Assembly: GCF_008039555.1 (NCBI RefSeq)
Contig: NZ_VDUW01000002.1
Location: forward strand, 372,001 to 436,000
Length of the DNA stretch: 64,000 nucleotides
Direction: 5' to 3'
Source of the DNA: Cerasibacillus terrae
GTDB taxonomy: Bacteria; Bacillota; Bacilli; Bacillales; Amphibacillaceae
A program made the translations under genes and the position numbers. Positions 10,797 to 18,323 of the stretch are shown piece by piece. Within the stretch, counting starts at the first letter, position 1, and every line of letters starts with the position of its first letter. The notes under the pieces were generated by a model, which searched no databases, was not told the DNA's origin, and saw nothing but the letters and a program-made list of their open reading frames with translations.

Positions 10797-10890
10797 AATC
10801 CGAATTTTATGTCCAAAGTAGCATAAATGAACTAAAAGGAAGTCTTGAGCATAAGGTACCTGACTGCTTTTCATCCAGAGTCCACCGTAA

Positions 10891-11415
10891 GTGAGCGGAT
10901 GCTTTGCCGGGTTGTTTTCATTTCCAGCTTTTAAACCGGCTAAGTTTTTAAAGCCAATGGATGATGTGGTTGGTGGAGTGGGGAAGGTTGGTAAGGGGAA
11001 AGCCAATGTTAAGCAAGGAGATAAAAGTTCTTTAGCGCCAGGTGGTGGATTGACTGCACACGAGTTAAAAGGTGGCCATTTAATAGATAGGCATGTTGGG
11101 AAAACTGACGAGGAATTATTAGAAAGAATGAAAAGTAATCCCAAAATCACGGGCTCTTCTACTTTTAAAGATAGGGCTACAGCTGAGAAGGTAGCTAGTG
11201 AGGTCTTAACTGATAAAAACAACAAAAAAATTATTCAATCTTGGTTAAGTAATCCACAAAGTAAATCCACTTTAGTTTTAGAATATCAAGGAATAGAAGT
11301 GATTGGACGTGGAGTGAAAAGAGGTTCTACAACAGTTGAAAATAAAACCAATGCTAGAATTGTTTTAAAGAAGGATGGCAAAGGGAATTACATCTTAACA
11401 GGTTATCCCGATTAA
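10891..11415 (+). CDS. Orphan polymorphic-toxin C-terminal domain, RNase A-like (CdiA-CT type)
   Basis: The 174-residue frame ends in a domain matching the bacterial RNase A-like toxin family: GGLTAHELKGGHLIDRHVGKT (residues about 52-72), TFKDRATAEKVASEVL, and a C-terminal YILTGYPD. The His57, Arg67 and Thr170-x-Tyr172 pattern fits the H/R/T-x-Y set known for this family. Toxins of this family degrade RNA in the target cell. Only a short glycine/lysine-rich linker precedes the domain. The GTG at 10891 has no good ribosome site and no delivery domain (LXG, filamentous) is present, so this looks like a displaced toxin tip left after loss of the 5' part. The immunity gene follows after 23 bases. 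Confidence 0.82.
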   Translation: MSGCFAGLFSFPAFKPAKFLKPMDDVVGGVGKVGKGKANVKQGDKSSLAPGGGLTAHELKGGHLIDRHVGKTDEELLERMKSNPKITGSSTFKDRATAEKVASEVLTDKNNKKIIQSWLSNPQSKSTLVLEYQGIEVIGRGVKRGSTTVENKTNARIVLKKDGKGNYILTGYPD

Positions 11416-11438
11416 TATTAGAAAAGGAGTGAGATGAT

Positions 11439-11741
11439 ATGCTAACTACAAATAAACAAGAGGATCCTGTTTTTCAGTTTTTGGCTGGAACATTTCATCA
11501 GGATATTGAGTCACCTGATGATGCTTTACAAGAGTTATTAACCGAGGAAAGTAAAGAGTATTTGGAATATGCTATTGTCTTTTTAACAAATTTTGTTGGA
11601 AGTGAGAATTCAGATACTGAAAAAAGTGAATTCATTCAATCTGCTGCAGATGGTGTGTATTTTCCTGCACTTCATATAGAACCAATTGAGTGGTTAGAAA
11701 ATGTAATAGAACAGATAAAGAAAGTTGTGAAAAATAAATAA
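11439..11741 (+). CDS. CdiI-type immunity protein (CdiI_2-like)
   Basis: A 100-residue acidic protein with AAAAGGAGTGA before its ATG. The pattern [19 protein letters not shown] near the N-terminus and a C-terminal [12 protein letters not shown] resemble the contact-dependent inhibition immunity family CdiI_2, whose members start with an F-x-F-LxGxFHQD block. Its place directly after the RNase A-like toxin domain supports a role in binding and blocking that toxin. Unlike the toxin it appears intact, with a proper start, so it may still protect the cell. Confidence 0.75.
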   Translation: MLTTNKQEDPVFQFLAGTFHQDIESPDDALQELLTEESKEYLEYAIVFLTNFVGSENSDTEKSEFIQSAADGVYFPALHIEPIEWLENVIEQIKKVVKNK

Positions 11742-11822
11742 TGACGTATCATATGACATTCTCCCTTTAAGGTAGACAGATTAAAAAGTAAAATTCTGTT
11801 TCTATCTTAGGGAGAGTTTTTT

Positions 11823-12265
11823 GTGTCAAAAAGAGCGTATTCTTTAGAATTCAAATATAGTTCTTCAAAGAAAGCCTATTTTTTAAGCGCTATACTGGAT
11901 TTGTATGATGGTTCAATTGTTAGCTATGTTTTAGGCCATTCTAATAATAATAAACTTGTATTTAAAACGGTTGATCAGGCTGTTAATCAATTGGATGGCA
12001 AACACATACTCTAATTCATAGTGATCGTGGGTTTCAGTACACCTCACATGGGCTTAAAAGAAGGATAGATAATGCAGAGATGACACATAGTATGTCTCGA
12101 GTTGGAAAATGCATTGATAACGGTCCGATGGAATCGTTTTGGGGAACTCTTACATGCGAGAAGTATTATTTACATAAGTATGAGACATTTGAGGATCTCT
12201 CAAAAGCAATTGATGAATACATTCGCTTTAGAAGAAATCAAAGACTTATCGAGACGAATAAATAA
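11823..12265 (+). pseudogene. IS3-family transposase remnant (orfA start joined to orfB end, frameshifted)
   Basis: The frame begins with an OrfA-like start (MSKRAYSLEFK) and then jumps into OrfB integrase sequence: AYFLSAILDLYDGSIVSYVL. A frameshift near base 12000 moves the rest (IHSDRGFQYTSHGLKRR, then CIDNGPMESFWGTLTCEKYY and KAIDEYIRF) to the next frame. The final DDE glutamate region ESFWGTL is present, but the middle is deleted, so the element is inactive. Confidence 0.88.
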
Positions 12266-12379
12266 AGTAATAGAAGGATTAAAAAATGTAGAGGTTGATT
12301 ATAATTCTTCAGCAGAATAGTGCTATTTATAAAGGATTGATTATATGAGCAGATTAAATAAGAGTAGGATTTTAGCATC

Positions 12380-12659
12380 GTTTATTTTTTCATGAATATG
12401 GCCATAGGCTTTTTTAATAATTCATTTTTCTCTGGATTTTAAGCATTTGTTTTTGTAATTTATTATAGTCATCTGGAGTGATGGACGGTCCATCTTCCAT
12501 TTCTATTGGACTGAATTTTTTAATCCATGCATAAATGGTGACATCAGATACGCCATATTCGCTGCTCAATTTTTTAACTAAATGAGCTGAATTGTATAAA
12601 TCAACAATCATCTCACGAAAATCGCCATTAAATCGTTTACCCTATTTATGTTTTGTCAT
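12380..12659 (-). pseudogene. IS3-family OrfA (HTH) remnant
   Basis: On the minus strand an ATG at 12659 is followed by a stop at codon 6, then GKRFNGDFREMIVDLYNSAH and VSDVTIYAWIKKFSPIE, a typical IS3 OrfA helix-turn-helix. A second frameshift near 12418 displaces the end (ELLKKPMAIFMKK, then stop). An AGGAGG site precedes the ATG. It faces the other IS3 remnant and is probably a different element. Confidence 0.85.
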
Positions 12660-12737
12660 TGGACACATCCTCCTAGTTTGATTGTTATAATTTAGACTAA
12701 GTGTGTCGATGAAAATATGTTAGCATTATTTCGCCAT

Positions 12738-12782
12738 ACAAAAACACCCCTTACGTTAGATTCTGCTCTAACGCAAGGGGTG
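12738..12782 (-). terminator. Intrinsic terminator of the carboxyethylornithine synthase gene
   Basis: CACCCCTTACGTTAGA and TCTAACGCAAGGGGTG form a 16-bp stem with one mismatch. An A-run on the plus strand (T-run in the minus transcript) follows it in the direction of the upstream gene. Confidence 0.85.
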
Positions 12783-12823
12783 CATATTATAATGACTGGG
12801 CTTTTAACATGGGTAAATAAAGC

Positions 12824-13828
12824 TTAACGATTGATACGTTTTCCTTTAACTTTCAAGACCTCTTTACGATCCTGGTTTTCTAAAATTTTGTGGTCATAAA
12901 TACGTCCATTATCGATAATTGTTGCTTTCCGTAATACTTCGTTTTTCGTTTCTTTACCTTCCATAATCAAGGGTAAATATTTTGCGACCTCAGCACTAAT
13001 CGATTTTGATGCCGTTTTGTAGAAGATACTTGGTGTGTGGTCTACGACATAATGAAGGACACCATGAACACGATAAGTTGGATTGTCAATTGTTGTTGGT
13101 TTACTTGTTTCGATTCCAAGTCCTTCATCACAACTAACATCAATGATCATTGAATCCTTTTTCATTTCTTTTAAAGTTTCTTTATATAGAATATGATCTG
13201 AACGGCTAACATCCCACGTAATTCCATTGACAAGTACATCATACTTACCTACTTCTTTACGAAATAAATGTTCTGTTCGTCTATCATAAACAGTCACATT
13301 TGCACCAAGTCCAACTAATATTTTGTATGCACCTCGTGCCACGTTCCCTCTTCCCAGGACAGCAACTTTTGTGTCATATGGCATCTTTCCATAACAACTA
13401 AATGCTTGCATGATTGCCGCTTCCCCAGCGATTTCATTATTTCTCCAAAACACATGTCTACCTTTTTCATACATATCTTCCCATGCAATCCCGGTCAAAT
13501 GCTTCGATAGAAAGATATCTGTTAACTTTTTATTTTGTACTGCATGGATCCAACCGAATATAAGTTGTCCATCTTTCAGTTCTTTTATATAGTCCCCGTC
13601 CCCGGCCTTTGGGTCACATATAATATCTTGTTCTAACGCCTCTTCTCTGCTTACAATATTTACTCCAATGTTTTGTAATTCCTTATCTGATATACCGAAA
13701 GACTCGCCATATCCTTTTTCAAAATATAATTTGTCTTTATTCTTCATTTTAGCAATGTCATTAAATATCAATGCCTGTCTCTGTTCGTTCTTTTTACAAT
13801 TTAGTGGAAATCCAACTGTTCGAATCAA
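12824..13828 (-). CDS. N5-(carboxyethyl)ornithine synthase-like dehydrogenase
   Basis: The protein (about 334 residues) has an alanine-dehydrogenase-like N-terminal half (RTVGFPLNCKKNEQRQAL) and a Rossmann domain (VAVLGRGNVARGAYKIL, about residues 167-183). This layout matches N5-(carboxyethyl)ornithine synthase, which reductively condenses pyruvate with the side-chain amine of ornithine or lysine. An upstream TTG at 13843 lies inside the ribosome site; GGAGGGA followed by TTG at 13828 is the likely start. It is monocistronic, with a leader upstream and a terminator downstream. The substrate is inferred from family similarity only. Confidence 0.78.
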   Translation of the reverse strand: MIRTVGFPLNCKKNEQRQALIFNDIAKMKNKDKLYFEKGYGESFGISDKELQNIGVNIVSREEALEQDIICDPKAGDGDYIKELKDGQLIFGWIHAVQNKKLTDIFLSKHLTGIAWEDMYEKGRHVFWRNNEIAGEAAIMQAFSCYGKMPYDTKVAVLGRGNVARGAYKILVGLGANVTVYDRRTEHLFRKEVGKYDVLVNGITWDVSRSDHILYKETLKEMKKDSMIIDVSCDEGLGIETSKPTTIDNPTYRVHGVLHYVVDHTPSIFYKTASKSISAEVAKYLPLIMEGKETKNEVLRKATIIDNGRIYDHKILENQDRKEVLKVKGKRINR

Positions 13829-13849
13829 AATAAATCCCTCCAATTAATT

Positions 13850-14125
13850 TTCGAAATACAAAATCATTATCTAGATTTTCTAGCTTTCCGTTGCACTAGA
13901 TAGGATGAAAATAATTGCTGTTCATGAATTTAATTTGACCTCCCGTCATACAAATAAAACCTTGCTAGTCATTTAGCAAGGGATGTTGGCAAAGTTCATT
14001 CTTTTGGAGAAGAGACGTACTCACTCTGGAGATCTTAGACTCTGTGGTTGTGAAAGAAAGGAAATTTTCAAAGAGAATAAAACGCACTTTTTCTCTTTCT
14101 AATATCTAGTATAACATATTATTGA
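13850..14125 (-). promoter_or_regulatory. Leader of the carboxyethylornithine synthase gene with internal terminator
   Basis: Read on the minus strand, a TATACT box near 14110 is followed by ~120 bases of structured sequence. CCTTGCTA then pairs with TAGCAAGG (13960-13981), followed by TTTTATTT. The terminator comes ~120 bases before the start codon, the layout of transcription attenuation. No T-box (TGGNACCGCG), S-box or lysine-riboswitch signature was found, so any ligand is unknown. Confidence 0.5.
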
Positions 14126-14369
14126 TTTTTTTGATTTTTACGACATACGAATGGAATGATTATCGATTGAAATCTTATACATTATAAACAAAAAAAGTAA
14201 CTATTGCTCTTCGCTAAAAAGAAGAGAATCGCTATACTGAAGAGGGTTGTTTCATTCGATTTTTGTTAGCACGGAAGAAATTATGGAGGGAAAGGCGCTA
14301 AATAATGGACTGCAGCAACTTAAAATTTTAATTTTCGTTGAATTTACTTGAGGCTTCTGTTTATTAATC
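13983..14369. other. Intergenic stretch, 5' part of the leader and unassigned DNA
   Basis: Bases 14126-14369 are AT-rich and hold no supported gene. The part below 14125 belongs to the leader described above. Confidence 0.5.
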
Positions 14370-14405
14370 AAACCTCCATCCTCATCTCAAAGGATGGAGG
14401 TTTTT
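14370..14405. terminator. Bidirectional terminator downstream of the sigma-like gene
   Basis: AAACCTCCATCCT pairs perfectly with AGGATGGAGGTTT around a 7-base loop, with T-run on the plus strand and A-run on the other side, so it can work for the minus-strand gene. Confidence 0.85.
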
Positions 14406-14416
14406 ACTTTTCCTAT

Positions 14417-14965
14417 TTACTCCCGCCCCTCCAACATCTTCCTCAACTTCTCATCTCTCAACTTCTTTCTCACTGCTTTTCCCCAACTTTTGACGGTTTC
14501 TTTTGTGACGTTTTCGAGTTCCATAATTTCCTTTACGGTAAGGTCAGCGATGATGAAGTATTCGACCCATTTCCATTGTTTATCTGTGAGGCGTCTTCGT
14601 ATTTCTTGCCAGAAGGATGGATCTTTTAATGTAATTTCTGGTATGTGTACAATTGGTACTCCTGTTCCACGGTGGCGGTTTCCGTTATCTAGTTGTGTGA
14701 TATTTTCCTGCATGACTTTTTCTGTGCCATTTTGGTCATGTAATTTTTTTCGTAATAGATCAATTAATTGATAGCGTATTTTATAATTTAAAAATGTCCC
14801 GAATGCGCCTTTGTCTGGTTGATAGGCTTTATATGCCTTCCAAAGTGCAAACATTCCCTCTGCATAAAATTCCCCGTACCATTCCTCACTAATCCCAAGT
14901 CGATGAATTTGAAAATGAATGCGGCGTTCGTTTGCTTTAAAGAATATGTCAAAGTTTTGTTTCAT
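14417..14965 (-). CDS. Sigma-70-like RNA polymerase sigma factor (short, alternative)
   Basis: About 182 residues with a sigma region-2-like N-terminal half (RLGISEEWYGEFYAEGMFAL, then GAFGTFLNYKIRYQLIDLLR) and a region-4-like HTH at the C-terminus (LTDKQWKWVEYFIIADLTVKE, then VTKETVKSWGKAVRKKLR). The ATG at 14965 has AGGAGGAAATCC upstream, whereas the longer frame to 15040 has none. The factor would direct RNA polymerase to a small promoter set. comK and an XRE regulator lie just upstream. Decayed partial copies of this gene occur at 6450, 10764 and 16350, so the gene family is mobile or was repeatedly duplicated. Confidence 0.8.
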   Translation of the reverse strand: MKQNFDIFFKANERRIHFQIHRLGISEEWYGEFYAEGMFALWKAYKAYQPDKGAFGTFLNYKIRYQLIDLLRKKLHDQNGTEKVMQENITQLDNGNRHRGTGVPIVHIPEITLKDPSFWQEIRRRLTDKQWKWVEYFIIADLTVKEIMELENVTKETVKSWGKAVRKKLRDEKLRKMLEGRE

Positions 14966-15116
14966 GGATTTCCTCCTATGAAATGATATTCCTGCTCGAG
15001 CTGGTAATTTCATCATAGGGTGGAAGGGGGAAACGTGCATCTGGACAATTTTCTAGTAAATGGTTCTATTTCACTGTTTTTAGATAGATCATTAAGGTTT
15101 TTGCAGAAGGAATGTT

Positions 15117-15653
15117 TTAAAAATAGGATTTTAGAGGTTTTCCATTAGATTTGGTCATATTTGCAGGGGAAAGTTCAGGTGAACGGAATACACTCTCTAT
15201 TTGTTGTGTACATAGGAAGGTGCGGTTCATTTGTTGCTGGATGATATATGGTGAAACATTGATATTCATTTCCCGTTTGTTTTTAAAAGTGATTGTTGTC
15301 TGGGTCGGTTTGTTGTTGGAAGGTAATTTTCCAACATGCATGATGTGATGGTAAAAAATCCAACTGCAATCGTAGTTAAGAATGGATTGCGTAGGAAATG
15401 CATAGATTTGCTGGGCAATCGAAATGGGAATGGGAAGTTTGTATTTCAAATCTGTATGGTGTTTTACAGCTTCTTGTTTTCCTTTTAATGTGGAAAAACC
15501 TATCTCGATACACGCATTTTTTATGATTGCTAATGGTGTTTGTCGAATGTGATAGGTTTGTTGTTTCTCTAAAACGATCGCTCGATAATCTATTGCTCTA
15601 GCAGGTAGAATAGCCAGGGTTTCTTTGTTTACCGTGTATTTGGTACGTATCAT
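15117..15653 (-). CDS. comK: Competence transcription factor ComK
   Basis: The 178 residues fit the ComK family: YTVNKETLAILPAR near the N-terminus, TPLAIIKNACIE, KLPIPISIAQQIYAFPT, and the diagnostic CSWIFYHHI block near residue 100. ComK binds AT-boxes and activates DNA-uptake genes in Bacillus. The ATG has AAAGGAGCG upstream. The C-terminal tail differs from that of B. subtilis ComK, which is slightly longer (192 residues). It follows an XRE regulator by 53 bases on the same strand, which suggests co-transcription. It could be a second ComK paralogue rather than the main one. Confidence 0.88.
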   Translation of the reverse strand: MIRTKYTVNKETLAILPARAIDYRAIVLEKQQTYHIRQTPLAIIKNACIEIGFSTLKGKQEAVKHHTDLKYKLPIPISIAQQIYAFPTQSILNYDCSWIFYHHIMHVGKLPSNNKPTQTTITFKNKREMNINVSPYIIQQQMNRTFLCTQQIESVFRSPELSPANMTKSNGKPLKSYF

Positions 15654-15706
15654 TTTGTTCGCTCCTTTATGGAAGGAAGGAGGAGGGGGAGAGGTGGGCG
15701 TGCTTT

Positions 15707-15994
15707 TTATTGGTTATCTGCTTCTCGTTCTGCTTCTATTTCATCTTTATGTTCGTGTACTAATTCATGAATACGTTTATTTATATCATTCATATCTAAT
15801 TCGAGTGCACTACATATCTTGAACATTGTAGTATAATGAGGGGATTTTTCCGCTCGTTCAATTCTTCCTAAGTGGTCTGGACTTATGTCAGCCTCTTCAG
15901 CGAGCTTTTCCATGGATATATTTCTGACAACTCTACGATAATGACGAACTGTCTCCCCGATTGCAATTAATCCTAATTTTTCAAGTGTTTTCAA
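15707..15994 (-). CDS. XRE-family helix-turn-helix regulator
   Basis: About 95 residues, with a clear HTH_3 domain over most of the length: IGETVRHYRRVVRNISMEKL, AEEADISPDHLGRIERAEKSP, then FKICSALELDMNDI. The frame can start at GTG 16015, but GGAAAGGGAGGAA lies inside that extension, so TTG at 15994 is the better start. The charged tail (HEHKDEIEAEREADNQ) follows the domain. Immediately downstream on the same strand is comK, so it may control comK expression. That link is inferred from spacing only. Confidence 0.82.
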   Translation of the reverse strand: MKTLEKLGLIAIGETVRHYRRVVRNISMEKLAEEADISPDHLGRIERAEKSPHYTTMFKICSALELDMNDINKRIHELVHEHKDEIEAEREADNQ

Positions 15995-16087
15995 GTTTAT
16001 TTCCTCCCTTTCCACCGATTATGGAAGGGTTATGACCAAATTAGTACGACCTATAGGTCATAATTTGTGAACATTACGTGAATTATG

Positions 16088-16152
16088 GTGCCTCGCCCGA
16101 ATGGTGCCTGGTGTCCCGAATGGTGCCTGTCACTGCCCGAATTTTGTCGAAT
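16088..16152 (+). repeat. REP-like repeat cluster, partial and full copies
   Basis: Two truncated units (ggtgcctcgcccgaat and ggtgcctggtgtcccgaat) precede a full unit at 16122 (GGTGCCTGTCAC, then TGCCCGAATTTTGTCGAAT). This is the leftmost group of the REP family in the window. A further full copy at 16177 starts the left direct repeat. Confidence 0.85.
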
Positions 16153-16176
16153 ATGAAAGTGGAATGACGCCCGAAT

Positions 16177-16317
16177 GGTGCCTGTCACCACCCGAATTTT
16201 GTCGAATTTTAGGATATGTTTGTGGTTTATCTCTTAGATGACTTGTAATGGCTTTTGATTTATTTTTGAAAAGAAAAAGTATCAAATTTTCCCATTTGGG
16301 CTTGAAAAGGAATTTTG
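16177..16317 (+). repeat. Left direct repeat flanking the SecB-like/nuclease cassette
   Basis: The stretch begins with a REP unit and continues through tttatctcttagatga, cttttgatttatttttgaaa and gtatcaaattttcccatttg. The same sequence, in the same order and orientation, recurs at 19099-19259 with a ~20-base internal insertion and a few substitutions. The repeats bracket ~2.8 kb. Confidence 0.9.
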
Positions 16318-16349
16318 ATTTAAATCTAGTACAAAATGAAATTTAAAGT

Positions 16350-16465
16350 ATATCTCCATCTTCGCTTCATAACAAGGGTGGGGATTCTTTTTATGTTTTA
16401 CCCTCCCCTTTAACTTCTTCCACAATTCTCTATCCCGTAATTTCCACCTCGGTTTTGTGCTTTTA
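16350..16465 (-). pseudogene. Decayed 3' fragment of a sigma-like gene
   Basis: The minus strand encodes KPRWKLRDRELWKKLKGRVK, matching the KAVRKKLRDEKLRKMLEGRE end of the sigma-like protein, and a hairpin-like CTCCATCTTCG...GGGTGGGG follows as it does after the intact gene. Only the last ~35 codons remain. It lies just inside the left direct repeat. Confidence 0.65.
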
Positions 16466-16670
16466 AAATAGCAACTGAACCTAATAAAATTTAATTTTCA
16501 CCCGGTTTATTTGATCTCTAGTTTACATAAATTCAATGATAATCTCTGTTTGTATGAAATTCTATTAATTTTTTGGTAAGTACACTATTAAATATTGAAA
16601 TAACTAGGTATCATTATTGTTAAACAGAAATTTGTGTCGTGCGAGGTATCAACTAAGGAGGTTAATATAA

Positions 16671-16925
16671 ATGAAAATTACTGAAGAGTTAGGGAATGAA
16701 ATCATAAAGCGATTATCAAAATATACTGAGGTTAATATTAATATAATGAATTTAGAAGGGAAAATTGTGTCTAGTACAGATAAAGAGAGAGTACATCAAA
16801 CCACAGTGGTGCTAAAAAAGTTATTGACGTTCAGGATGAAGTCATTCTTTTTAATGAGAATATGGAGGATTTCCTGGGTTCGAAGCCAGGAATGAATTTA
16901 CCAATTCTCACAATGGTCACCAATC
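16671..16925 (+). pseudogene. N-terminal fragment of a CdaR-type (sugar diacid) regulator
   Basis: The start has a good AAGGAGG site. The first residues (ELGNEIIKRLSKYTEVNINI, then MNLEGKIVSSTDKERV) match the sugar-diacid recognition domain of CdaR regulators. A frameshift near 16800 moves the continuation (HSGAKKVIDVQDEVILFNEN) to another frame, and homology ends at about GSKPGMNLPI, where unrelated DNA begins. The C-terminal DNA-binding part is absent. The fragment is inactive. Confidence 0.8.
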
Positions 16926-17080
16926 AAATATCTATCTTTATCTGCTTCCTTTATTTCATATATCATCGGAAAGCCTCCTTTTGAAAGCTTTACCTTCTAT
17001 AATTACTGGGTGTCATACCACTTTCCTGCATTGCAGTTTCCTGAAGTTTCCTTTGTTTTTCCCTTTTATCTTATTTAATT
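16900..17080 (-). pseudogene. Two short unrelated gene fragments on the minus strand
   Basis: One fragment is a C-terminus (REKQRKLQETAMQESGMTPS, then NYRR and a stop at 16990). After it comes AAAAGGAGG and an ATG at 16966 opening a new gene (MIYEIKEADKDRYLIGDHCE), cut off after ~22 codons where the CdaR fragment begins. Neither family could be named. The pieces show the cassette's left side is a patchwork of gene ends. Confidence 0.5.
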
Positions 17081-17239
17081 ACGATATTATTTATGGAAGG
17101 GATAATTCTATAGGCATATATGAGTATGATTAGCATAGAATTAGGGAATAATGGTTCAGCATATACATTTACTTATATATGTTCTAATGGTAAAATAGTC
17201 AGGAGGTACCTATGGATGGATTTGAGAGGAGTTGTGATT

Positions 17240-17836
17240 ATGAAGAATATTAATTTACAAAAACATTATTTTTTAAATTATTCGCAATTTTATTTCAATA
17301 ATCAAAAAGTGAAGAATCTATCTAATAATTATCACGAAATACTTCAAAATCGCCTTAAAATATTTGAAGAAATGATAATGGGTGCATTCCAGAATTTATT
17401 TGACTTTTTAAGTAATTATTTCAATAATCATTTAAATATAAAAAAGGAATTGAATAAACTCAAACTTTTAGAAGATATAATTTATGAATATAGTGAATAT
17501 CGACATAACGGTATAGATTTAATAAATCAAATGGTCGATCAACTTAACGAGAAAGAAATTGATCAACCAACCTTTGATTTATTGAACGATATTATTTCTT
17601 ATCAGGAAGATATTACAAGAAAGATACTATGTAAAGAACTTACGTTGGAGCGTATTGAAGTTGTTTTTGAACATATAAAAGAGGTTCCTTACTATCTAAA
17701 GTCTGATTTGGAGATAGATAATCTACCTAGAAAGAAACCAATAAAGAATTCTATATCAAGTAAATCTTTGGACGGTCAGTTGGAGGTAGTTATGTCGTAT
17801 AATTCGAACGAAAAACAATATAGTGTAGGAGCATGA
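17240..17836 (+). CDS. Uncharacterised helical protein, first gene of the SecB-like cassette
   Basis: I do not recognise this family. The frame can be extended to 17120, but GAGAGGAG before the ATG at 17240 marks the likely start, giving 198 residues. It is rich in Asn, Ile, Leu and Lys, predicted mainly helical (residues ~20-150), with no signal peptide or membrane segment. The last ~40 residues (from NLPRKKPIKNS) look extended and polar, ending QYSVGA. It is followed after 3 bases by the SecB-like gene and then by a nuclease-like gene, so the three are probably one operon. By analogy with toxin-antitoxin-chaperone loci it could be the chaperone's client, with the tail as the recognition segment. 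That is speculation. Confidence 0.65.
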   Translation: MKNINLQKHYFLNYSQFYFNNQKVKNLSNNYHEILQNRLKIFEEMIMGAFQNLFDFLSNYFNNHLNIKKELNKLKLLEDIIYEYSEYRHNGIDLINQMVDQLNEKEIDQPTFDLLNDIISYQEDITRKILCKELTLERIEVVFEHIKEVPYYLKSDLEIDNLPRKKPIKNSISSKSLDGQLEVVMSYNSNEKQYSVGA

Positions 17837-17839
17837 TTT

Positions 17840-18319
17840 ATGTCTGATGAAAAATATAATAAATTGATCGAATCGATTGAATTAGATGATATTGAATTAT
17901 ACTCATTAGAATGTTGGAAAAACAAAAATTTCCCCCCTAAAAAAAGAACAAGTATTCAAATAGGGTTAAAAAGTAACAAAAAAGAAACATATCTTGAACA
18001 AACTGACTTGAATGTTCAATTTGGATTTGAAATAACTGCCTTTAGTGATGAAGTAGATGACCCAAAAAACAGAGAAGATATCCCGAATAAAGAAATATTA
18101 TTTAACATAAAATTTATTTTGGAATTAAATTATATACTAGATTTAGATGATGTTGATGATATTTTGATAGATTATAAAGATGAGATTGATAGGTTTGTGG
18201 AAAATAATGTACCGGTTAATGCTTGGCCTTATGCAAGAGAAATAATTAGTTCAGTAACAACTAGAATGGGATTTCCTTCATTGGTGATTCCAACATATAA
18301 GCATATAGGATTTTTTTAG
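17840..18319 (+). CDS. SecB-like chaperone
   Basis: The 159-residue acidic protein has a SecB-type C-terminal signature, PYAREIISSVTTRMGFPSL (about residues 129-147). It corresponds to the FPYARECI..MVSRGTFPQL block of E. coli SecB, and the order of alternating strands before it is compatible with the SecB fold. SecB is not a standard Firmicute export factor. Solitary SecB-like genes are known mainly from toxin-antitoxin-chaperone modules, including phage-defence ones. It sits 3 bases after an unknown gene and 4 bases before a nuclease-like gene. The ribosome site (TAGGAGCATG) overlaps the previous gene's end, so translation is probably coupled. Confidence 0.75.
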   Translation: MSDEKYNKLIESIELDDIELYSLECWKNKNFPPKKRTSIQIGLKSNKKETYLEQTDLNVQFGFEITAFSDEVDDPKNREDIPNKEILFNIKFILELNYILDLDDVDDILIDYKDEIDRFVENNVPVNAWPYAREIISSVTTRMGFPSLVIPTYKHIGFF

Positions 18320-18323
18320 TGTC

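Noticed and set aside
10794..11225. 143-residue minus-strand ORF over the toxin region
   Set aside because: It runs opposite to the toxin domain, has no ribosome site and shows no domain.
13983..14100. T-box, S-box, lysine or glycine riboswitch in the leader
   Set aside because: The characteristic motifs of these RNAs are missing, so only an unnamed leader is reported.
17120..17239. Longer N-terminus for the first cassette gene
   Set aside because: No ribosome site precedes that start and GAGAGGAG marks ATG 17240.
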